Source of the DNA: Verrucomicrobiia bacterium
Lineage (GTDB): Bacteria; Verrucomicrobiota; Verrucomicrobiia; Limisphaerales; Fontisphaeraceae
Reading direction: 5' to 3'
Length of the DNA: 55,498 nucleotides
NCBI GenBank assembly: GCA_026414565.1
Contig: JAOAIT010000024.1
Location: 1-55,498, forward strand
A program made the translations under genes and the position numbers. Of this stretch, positions 50,054 through 55,498 are shown in pieces (the first letter of the stretch is position 1; the number at the start of each line of letters is the position of its first letter). A model generated the notes under the pieces. It was not told the DNA's origin, made no database searches, and saw only the letters and a program-made list of their open reading frames with translations.

Positions 50054-52426
50054 CTAGTCGTCGCGCCGGTGATGGCCGCGCCCGCCGCCATGCCGGCCGC
50101 GCCCGCCGCCCCCGCCCCCGCCACGCGGCGCACGGCTCCCGCCGCGCGGTGCCTGGCGCTCCCGCCGTTCCGGGCGTTCCGGGCGTTCCGAGCGTTCGCG
50201 GCGCTCGCCTTCGTAGGGCTGCGCCTCCTCCGCCTCCGACTGCTCCTCGGCGGCCTCGGTGGCTGCCGCGGCGTCATCGGCCGCCGGCGCGCCCTCCTGG
50301 CCCTCGGCCATCATGCGATCCCGCTCCGCCATGGCGGCCTTGCGGGAAAGGCGCACCCGGCCTTTTTCGTCCACGCCCAGGCACTTGACCATGATTTCAT
50401 CGCCCAGCTTGACGATGTCCTCGGTCTGCTTGACGCGGAAATTGGCCAGCTCGCTGATGTGACAGAGGCCGTCCTTGCCCGGCAGGAATTCGACAAAGCA
50501 GCCAAAGTCTTTGATCGTCACCACCTTGCCGCGATAAATCTTGCCCACCTCGGCCTCGGCCGTCATCCCCATGATGGCGTCGCGGGCGATCTTCATGCCC
50601 TCGGCGCTGGTGGAGTAGATGTTGACGGTGCCGTCGTCCTCGATGTTGATTTCGCAGCCGGACTCCTCGACGATGCGCTTGATGTTCTTGCCGCCCGGGC
50701 CGATCAACGCGCCGATCTTCTCCGGATTGATCTTCAGCGTCTCAATGCGCGGCGCATACTTGCTCAGCTCCGGCCGCGGCGCCGCCAGCACCTTGCTCAT
50801 TTCGCCCAAAATGTACAGCCGCCCGGCTTTGGCGCGCTCCAGCGCCTCGGCCATGATGCGGTGCGGCAGGCCCTTGAGCTTGAGATCCAACTGGAATCCC
50901 GTGATGCCGTTGGCCGTGCCGGCAATCTTGCAATCCATGTCGCAGAAGGCGTCCTCCCAGCCGATGATGTCGGTGAGCAGCTCATAGCGGCTGATGCCGC
51001 CCTGGGCGTCCATTTCCGTGCACAGGCCGATGCTGATGCCCGCCACCGGCCGCTGCAACGGCACGCCGGCATCCATCAGCGCCAAGCTCGCCCCGCACAC
51101 CGTGGCCATGCTCGTCGAACCGTTGGACTCCATGATCTCGCTGGTCACCCGGATGGCGTATGGATAATTCTCCAGCGGCAGCAGCGGCTCAATGCTCCGC
51201 TCCGCCAGCGCCCCGTGCCCGATCTCCCGCCGCCCCGGCCCGCTGATGCGCCCGGTCTCGCCCACGCTGAAGTTGGGGAAGTTGTAGTGCAGCAGAAAAC
51301 GCTTGGTGGTGTCGCCCCCGGCGTAGGCGTCAAACTCCTGCGCATCCTCGCTGGTGCCCAGCGTGGCCAGGGTGACCGCCTGCGTTTCCCCGCGGCAGAA
51401 CAGGGCCGATCCATGCGCCCGCGGCAGCAGGCCCACCTCGCAGGAAATGGGGCGGATCTGATCAAACGGCCGCCCGTCCAGCCGCTTCTTCTCATTCAAA
51501 ATGAGACTGCGCACGGCCTCCTTCTGTATGTAGTAAAACGCGTCGTTGATGACGAACTCGGTGACCTTCTCGGCCCCAAATTTCTCCACCAGCCGGGCGC
51601 CCACCTCGTCCTGCACCGCCTTGACCGCGGCCTCGCGCGCCAGTTTGCCGGGGGTCAGGAGCGCCGGCACAATCTTGTCGCCCGCCAGGCGTTTGGCCTC
51701 GGCCAGGATTTCCTCCGGCACCACCTGCACGGTGATGGCCCGTTTGGGCTTGCCGGCGCGGGCCGCCAGCTCCTTCTGGGCGGCAATGAGCGGCTGGATG
51801 GCCTCGTGGCCAAACTGCAGCGCCGCCATGAAATCAGCCTCGCTGATCTCCTTGGCCGAGCCCTCAAACATCAGCAGCTCGGTCTCGCTGCCCACATAAA
51901 CCATGTCCATATCGCTCTGATCCCGCTCCTGATGGGTGGGATTGGCAATCCACTGCCCGTTCACCCGCCCCACCCGCACCGCTCCCAGCGGCCCGGCCCA
52001 CGGAATGTCGCTGACCATCAAGGCCGCCGACGCCCCAATGACGCTCAGGATGTCCGGATCATTCTCCCCGTCGGCGCTGAGCAATATGCTCTGCACCTGC
52101 ACCTCATTGAACCAGCCTTTGGGGAACAACGGCCGGATCGGCCGGTCCGTCAGCCGGCTGGTGAGGATTTCCTTCTCCGTGGGGCGGCCTTCCCGCTTGA
52201 AATAGCCGCCCGGAAAGCGCCCGGCGGCGGCCGCCTTCTCGCGGTAATCCACGGTTAAGGGGAAGAAGTCCTGGCCTTCCTTGGCCTTGATGGCGGCCAC
52301 CGCCGCCACTATGACGATGGTTTCTCCCAGTTGAACGGTTACGGCTCCGTCGGCCTGCTTGGCCAGTTTGCCAGTTTCGATGTGAATCGGACGGTTGCCC
52401 ACTTGGGCGGTTACTTTTTCTGCCAT
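50054..52426 (-). CDS. pnp: Polyribonucleotide nucleotidyltransferase (PNPase)
   Basis: PNPase degrades RNA phosphorolytically from the 3' end and is a core RNA-decay enzyme. The 790-residue protein has two RNase PH domains ([20 protein letters not shown] with [11 protein letters not shown]; second with [20 protein letters not shown]), then a KH domain (GxxG in [15 protein letters not shown]) and an S1 domain ([20 protein letters not shown]). The last 65 residues are a Glu/Arg-rich then Gly/Arg-rich tail ([25 protein letters not shown]), an RGG-like extension not seen in E. coli. The ATG at 52426 follows GGAT and fits the normal N-terminus [10 protein letters not shown]. It lies 235 bases downstream of rpsO, the usual arrangement. 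Confidence 0.97.
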   Translation of the reverse strand: MAEKVTAQVGNRPIHIETGKLAKQADGAVTVQLGETIVIVAAVAAIKAKEGQDFFPLTVDYREKAAAAGRFPGGYFKREGRPTEKEILTSRLTDRPIRPLFPKGWFNEVQVQSILLSADGENDPDILSVIGASAALMVSDIPWAGPLGAVRVGRVNGQWIANPTHQERDQSDMDMVYVGSETELLMFEGSAKEISEADFMAALQFGHEAIQPLIAAQKELAARAGKPKRAITVQVVPEEILAEAKRLAGDKIVPALLTPGKLAREAAVKAVQDEVGARLVEKFGAEKVTEFVINDAFYYIQKEAVRSLILNEKKRLDGRPFDQIRPISCEVGLLPRAHGSALFCRGETQAVTLATLGTSEDAQEFDAYAGGDTTKRFLLHYNFPNFSVGETGRISGPGRREIGHGALAERSIEPLLPLENYPYAIRVTSEIMESNGSTSMATVCGASLALMDAGVPLQRPVAGISIGLCTEMDAQGGISRYELLTDIIGWEDAFCDMDCKIAGTANGITGFQLDLKLKGLPHRIMAEALERAKAGRLYILGEMSKVLAAPRPELSKYAPRIETLKINPEKIGALIGPGGKNIKRIVEESGCEINIEDDGTVNIYSTSAEGMKIARDAIMGMTAEAEVGKIYRGKVVTIKDFGCFVEFLPGKDGLCHISELANFRVKQTEDIVKLGDEIMVKCLGVDEKGRVRLSRKAAMAERDRMMAEGQEGAPAADDAAAATEAAEEQSEAEEAQPYEGERRERSERPERPERRERQAPRGGSRAPRGGGGGGGRGRHGGGRGHHRRDD

Positions 52427-52661
52427 GTTGTACATCCAACCGCCAGTACCGGGGTACTTCGTTCAACATCCAACCCTCCTCCGGGAGCGGCTGCTGAAGG
52501 AAATGCCTCGGCTGGCGGTTGCTTCTTTCTATCTCTCGTGACTTCGGTTTTTTCTGGAAACGGGCCGCTCGGGTCACGTTGCCAAACGGCCCGCCCCCCA
52601 AAAACTGAACCCCTGCCCGGGCCGGTGCGGCTGACGCGCCGCCCCGGGCCGTCACCGGCTC
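52427..52661 (-). promoter_or_regulatory. rpsO-pnp intergenic region with hairpins
   Basis: The 235 bases between rpsO and pnp hold two structured parts on the minus strand. First is a stem GCCGGTG/CACCGGC (52621-52627 with 52653-52659), enclosing an inner GCGGC/GCCGC hairpin, just after the rpsO stop. Then comes CGGGCCGTTTGG with CGGCCCGTTTCC (about 52555-52600). In E. coli the same interval has the RNase III and autoregulatory site of pnp; a similar role is likely but unproved. Confidence 0.5.
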
Positions 52662-52916
52662 CTACCGGCGCAATTTCAGCTTTTTGGTCACTGCCTGATA
52701 CCGGGCGGCATCGGTCTGGTGCAGGTAGTCCAGCAACCGCCGGCGCTGCCCCACCATCATCAACAACCCGCGGCGCGAGCTGTGATCCTTCTTGTGCTTC
52801 TGCAAATGCTCCGTCAACTGATTGATGCGCTCGGTCAACAGCGCAATTTGCACATCCGCCGACCCGGTATCCTTGTCGTGCAGCTTAAATTTCTCGATGG
52901 TCTTGCTCTTGTCCAT
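52662..52916 (-). CDS. rpsO: Ribosomal protein uS15
   Basis: This small-subunit primary-binding protein, 84 residues, has the family pattern throughout: an N-terminal [20 protein letters not shown], then [20 protein letters not shown], the conserved [20 protein letters not shown], and the ending [16 protein letters not shown]. coli uS15 has 89 residues. GGAAG stands seven bases before the ATG, next to a hairpin (52927-52942) that may take part in the known type of uS15 autoregulation. It heads the rpsO-pnp pair. Confidence 0.98.
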   Translation of the reverse strand: MDKSKTIEKFKLHDKDTGSADVQIALLTERINQLTEHLQKHKKDHSSRRGLLMMVGQRRRLLDYLHQTDAARYQAVTKKLKLRR

Positions 52917-52926
52917 ATCGGCTTCC

Positions 52927-52942
52927 GACCGCCCAGGCGGTC
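52927..52942 (-). promoter_or_regulatory. Hairpin beside the rpsO ribosome-binding site
   Basis: GACCGCC-TG-GGCGGTC (minus strand) forms a stem just 5' of the GGAAG ribosome site, ending about ten bases before the start codon. In many bacteria uS15 represses its own mRNA through a structure in this position; the structures differ among phyla, so this is a candidate only. Confidence 0.45.
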
Positions 52943-52991
52943 TTTCATCTCAACGTTCTATTTCAGCTTCGTTAACTTCAATAAAGCGACA

Positions 52992-53020
52992 AAATAACCA
53001 CATCCCCAGCCGCCTGTAAA
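52992..53020 (-). promoter_or_regulatory. Candidate rpsO promoter
   Basis: TTTACA (53015-53020 on the minus strand), a 17-base spacer and TTATTT (52992-52997) fall in a locally AT-rich patch upstream of rpsO. The -35 matches 5/6 and the -10 poorly. The leader would be about 70 bases. Confidence 0.35.
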
Positions 53021-53098
53021 GTTTATTCCGCACAAAAGTGCCCTCCCTGCCCCTCCCCCGCATTGCCCCCGCCGCCCGCCAATGCTAGCTTGTACCCC

Positions 53099-53980
53099 AT
53101 GGCGTCCCCTGCCCGCCTGCCCGTCCGCTCGGAAGAGCAAGCCCGCGAATGGAGCCTGGTCCTCATCAGCCAGGGCATCGAGTCGGCCTGGCAGCAGGAC
53201 CCCGCCTCCGGCCAGTGGTTCCTCGAGCTGGACCCCGCCCACCTGACCGCCGCCTGCCAGCACCTCCGCCTCTACCTCCGGGAAAACCGCAACCGCCGCT
53301 GGCAAAGCCCCGTGGGGGGGACCGGCGAAATCTATGACTGGCGGGTGTGGTTTTGGGCGGCCTTCCTGGCGGTGATGTTTTACCTGCAGGCGGTGTTGCC
53401 GGTGGATTTGTCGCTGGCCGGCCGGGTGGACGGCGCCGCCGTGGCCCGGGGTGAACTCTGGCGGCTGTTCACCGCCACCACCCTCCACGGCGACGAAGCG
53501 CATTTGCTCGCCAATCTGGCCTCGGGCGTGCTCCTCCTCGGCCTGGCCATGGGCGCGTTTGGACCGGGCGCCGCCCTGCTGGCCGGTTTGCTGGCGGGGG
53601 CGGCCGGCAACGCGGCCACCCTCCTGGTGCACGGCCCAGCGCATCTGAGCCTGGGCGCCTCCGGCGTGGTGATGGGCGCGCTCGGCCTGCTCGCCGCCCA
53701 GTCGGTGCTCGAGGCCCGCGCCCAGCCCCGCCGCCAGTGGCTCACGCGCGGACTGGCCGGCGCCCTCCTGCTCACCGTCCTCCTGGGCCTGAACCCCGCC
53801 AGCGATGTCACGGCCCACCTGGGCGGGCTGGGGGCCGGCCTGCTGTTGGGCCTTGGCCTGAGCAAAGCGCGGCAGCACATCCCGGCCACCCTGGCGCAAT
53901 GGGACCCCTGGCTGGCGTATGCCTGCGGCGCCCTGCTGGCGGCAGCCTGGGCCGCCGCCCTGCTGGCCGCCGCCCCTTGA
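53099..53980 (+). CDS. Rhomboid-family intramembrane serine protease
   Basis: This 293-residue membrane protease has a cytosolic N-terminal part (about 1-75, including EWSLVLISQGIESAWQQ), then six TM helices. The catalytic Ser is in GASG (LSLGASGVVMG), the His is in TAHLGGLGAG, and HGDEAHLLANLASG gives the conserved His and Asn of helix 2. ATG 53099 gives a natural N-terminus; a -10-like TAGCTT lies seven bases before it. It lies upstream of clpP where many bacteria have tig. Its substrate is unknown. Confidence 0.88.
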   Translation: MASPARLPVRSEEQAREWSLVLISQGIESAWQQDPASGQWFLELDPAHLTAACQHLRLYLRENRNRRWQSPVGGTGEIYDWRVWFWAAFLAVMFYLQAVLPVDLSLAGRVDGAAVARGELWRLFTATTLHGDEAHLLANLASGVLLLGLAMGAFGPGAALLAGLLAGAAGNAATLLVHGPAHLSLGASGVVMGALGLLAAQSVLEARAQPRRQWLTRGLAGALLLTVLLGLNPASDVTAHLGGLGAGLLLGLGLSKARQHIPATLAQWDPWLAYACGALLAAAWAAALLAAAP

Positions 53981-54026
53981 AGGGCCGGCCTGAACCGCCT
54001 GCCCCGCCGGTTTTTCCGCGCAAAAC

Positions 54027-54055
54027 TTGACGCTGGGCAGGCCCACGAGTAGGTT
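54027..54055 (+). promoter_or_regulatory. clpP promoter candidate
   Basis: TTGACG (54027-54032), exactly 17 bases, then TAGGTT (54050-54055). The -35 is a 5/6 match and the -10 a 3/6 match. The ATG at 54079 follows 23 bases later, with AGGA in between as a ribosome site. Confidence 0.5.
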
Positions 54056-54078
54056 GGCAAAGTTAGGATATCGTCATT

Positions 54079-54693
54079 ATGAATAATTTTCTGGTGCCAA
54101 TGGTGGTCGAGCAGACCGGGCGCGGCGAGCGCGGCTATGACATTTACTCCCGGCTGCTGGTGGACCGCATTGTCTTTCTGGGCACGGCGGTGGATGACAT
54201 GGTGGCCAACCTCATCATCGCCCAGTTGTTGTTTCTCCAGATGAATGACCCCAAGAAAGACATCCACCTCTACATCAATTCCCCCGGCGGCAGCGTCACC
54301 GCCGGCCTGGCCATTTATGACACCATGCAGTTTCTCACCTGCGATGTGAACACCTACTGCATCGGCCAGGCCGCCAGCATGGGGGCCGTGCTCCTGGCCG
54401 CCGGCACCAAGGGCAAGCGCTTCGGCCTCCCCAACTCCCGCATCATGGTGCATCAGCCCTGGGGCGGCGTGCAGGGCCAGGCCACCGACATCAGCATCCA
54501 GGCCCGCGAAATCCTCCGCCTCAAAGACCGCCTCAACGAAATCCTCGCCAAACATTGCGGCCGCTCCGTGGAGGAGGTGGCCCGCGACACCGACCGCGAC
54601 CGCTTCATGTCCAGCGAGGAGGCCAAGGAATACGGCCTCATTGACCAGGTGGTGGTCAGCCGCAAGGAAATCCCCGCCCAAAAGAAGGACTGA
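54079..54693 (+). CDS. clpP: ATP-dependent Clp protease proteolytic subunit
   Basis: ClpP forms the two-ring proteolytic chamber that works with ClpX. The 204-residue protein has catalytic Ser in [11 protein letters not shown], His in MVHQPWGG, and Asp in a DTDRDRFM region, with the N-terminal [20 protein letters not shown] and [19 protein letters not shown] that are diagnostic of ClpP. The length matches E. coli ClpP. clpX follows 98 bases downstream, the classic pair. Confidence 0.98.
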   Translation: MNNFLVPMVVEQTGRGERGYDIYSRLLVDRIVFLGTAVDDMVANLIIAQLLFLQMNDPKKDIHLYINSPGGSVTAGLAIYDTMQFLTCDVNTYCIGQAASMGAVLLAAGTKGKRFGLPNSRIMVHQPWGGVQGQATDISIQAREILRLKDRLNEILAKHCGRSVEEVARDTDRDRFMSSEEAKEYGLIDQVVVSRKEIPAQKKD

Positions 54694-54741
54694 ACCCGTT
54701 CAGTCCCGCCCCGGCCCCGCTGATGATAAAAAAGTGGCGGT

Positions 54742-54770
54742 TTGCCGCAAAGGGACTAATTTTATTTTAC
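54742..54770 (+). promoter_or_regulatory. Possible separate clpX promoter
   Basis: TTGCCG (54742-54747) is followed after 17 bases by TTTTAC (54765-54770), or by TATTTT (54763-54768) after 15, in an AT-rich stretch just before clpX. Both elements are weak. Confidence 0.3.
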
Positions 54771-54791
54771 CTGAAACCGCCCGGTTGAACT

Positions 54792-55479
54792 ATGGCCCGA
54801 ATCAAAGCCAATCCCATGTGCAGCTTCTGTGGCAAGGCACACACAGAAGTTAAGAAGCTCATCCAGGGGCCGGGCGTCTATATCTGCGACACCTGCGTTC
54901 TGCTCTGCAAAAGCGTGCTGGACAAGGAATTGGGACCCGCCCCGCCCCCGCCGCAGGGGCCGGCCCGCATCCCGCGCCCCGTCGAGCTGAAGCGGCTGCT
55001 GGATGAATATTGCGTGGGGCAGGAGCACGCCAAAAAAGTGCTCTCCGTGGCCGTGCACAACCATTACAAGCGCATCGCCCACACCACCGCCTCCGACACG
55101 CATCCCGCCGGCGCGACCGACAAGGAGGTCCAGATCGAGAAATCCAACATCCTCCTCATCGGCCCCACCGGCAGCGGCAAAACCCTCCTGGCCCGCACCC
55201 TCGCCCAGGCGCTGGATGTGCCCTTCGCCATCGCCGACGCCACCACCCTCACCGAGGCCGGCTATGTCGGCGAGGATGTCGAGAACATCCTGCTCGCCCT
55301 CATCCAGAACGCCGACTACGACCTCAAGGCCGCCGAAATCGGCATCGTCTACATCGACGAAATCGACAAGATCGCCAAGAAGGGCGAGAACATCTCCATC
55401 ACCCGCGACGTCTCCGGCGAGGGCGTCCAGCAGGCCCTCCTCAAGATGCTCGAGGGCACCGTCTCCAACGTCCCCCCCC
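54792..55479 (+). CDS. clpX: ATP-dependent Clp protease ATP-binding subunit ClpX (3' truncated)
   Basis: ClpX unfolds substrates and feeds them to ClpP. This fragment of 229 residues begins with the N-terminal zinc-binding domain ([15 protein letters not shown] and CDTCVLLC, a C4 site). The AAA+ module has Walker A GPTGSGKT, the ClpX-specific [20 protein letters not shown] and Walker [11 protein letters not shown], and then runs to [20 protein letters not shown], where the contig ends in adapter sequence. Full ClpX has about 420-430 residues, so about half is missing. The ATG has no clear Shine-Dalgarno. The frame was found by reading directly from the clpP stop. Confidence 0.96.
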
Positions 55480-55498
55480 CTGTCTCTTATACACATCT
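55480..55498. other. Nextera transposon-end adapter at contig end
   Basis: CTGTCTCTTATACACATCT is the reverse complement of the sequence at 1-19 and is the Nextera mosaic-end adapter. It ends clpX artificially. Confidence 0.97.

Noticed and set aside
53990-54016. Intrinsic terminator after the rhomboid gene (AACCG, loop, CGGTT, then TTT)
   Set aside because: The stem is only five pairs and the T run short. It could be chance in a GC-rich gap.
20-55479. tRNA, rRNA, CRISPR array, insertion sequence or prophage
   Set aside because: Intergenic gaps were read on both strands and no cloverleaf, spaced repeat array, transposase or phage gene was seen. Most gaps are too short for such features.

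Overview
The window is a high-GC piece of a Gram-negative bacterial chromosome. It is an assembled contig, because it begins and ends with the 19-base Nextera transposon end (1-19 and 55480-55498), so the first gene (tolA-like) and the last (clpX) are cut by library ends rather than by biology. An outer-membrane Tol-Pal set, secreted Gfo/Idh/MocA and ThuA proteins, a XylR-type regulator next to GH127/GH51 enzymes, and porin plus multihaem cytochromes together suggest a verrucomicrobium (Limisphaerales/Pedosphaera-like). That placement is inferred from gene content and protein style, not from a marker search.

Layout. 20-3186 (+): tolA C-terminus, tolB and two tandem pal genes. 3335-4450 (+): aroC. 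4452-5777 (-): nucleotide-sugar dehydrogenase. 5856-16912 (-): a compact eight-gene membrane operon (ABC-2 permease, large SPFH protein, HflC, HflK, heavy-metal P-type ATPase, ABC ATPase with C-terminal extension, second ABC-2 permease, uncharacterised anchored protein). A sigma-54-like promoter and a palindrome lie upstream. 17110-19361 (-): a molybdate/tungstate-type ABC permease and ATPase with an E1-like ThiF/MoeB protein. 19465-21621 (+): secreted GH42-like enzyme.

21637-30682 (-): the most interesting region. From its 5' end it encodes a 9-haem exported cytochrome, an 8-haem MtrA/DmsE-like cytochrome, an MtrB/PioB-like outer-membrane barrel, a small monohaem cytochrome c, a terminator-like hairpin, a 7-haem NapC/NirT (ImcH-like) quinol dehydrogenase, and an 11-haem/b-type fusion resembling CbcL. 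I count 36 c-type haem sites. All parts of an electron route from the quinone pool, through the periplasm and across the outer membrane are side by side. An AT-rich regulatory island (about 30885-31085) lies upstream.

31184-40276: a secreted subtilase, Gfo/Idh/MocA oxidoreductase, ThuA protein, GT39-like membrane protein and MsbA-type exporter. 40315-46669 (-): XylR-like regulator, GH127 and GH51, an L-arabinoside-use locus. 46799-46864 (-): a 21-residue lysine-rich protein with a near-perfect ribosome site, its own promoter candidate and a strong terminator. 47270-49066 (+): SDR and zinc-type dehydrogenases. 49094-52916 (-): an epimerase-like protein, pnp and rpsO. 53099-55479 (+): rhomboid protease, clpP and truncated clpX.

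Several genes (aroC clearly, the GH42 gene and others less so) have promoter-like hexamers only 6-9 bases before the start codon, which suggests leaderless mRNAs. No tRNA, rRNA, CRISPR array or insertion sequence was seen.
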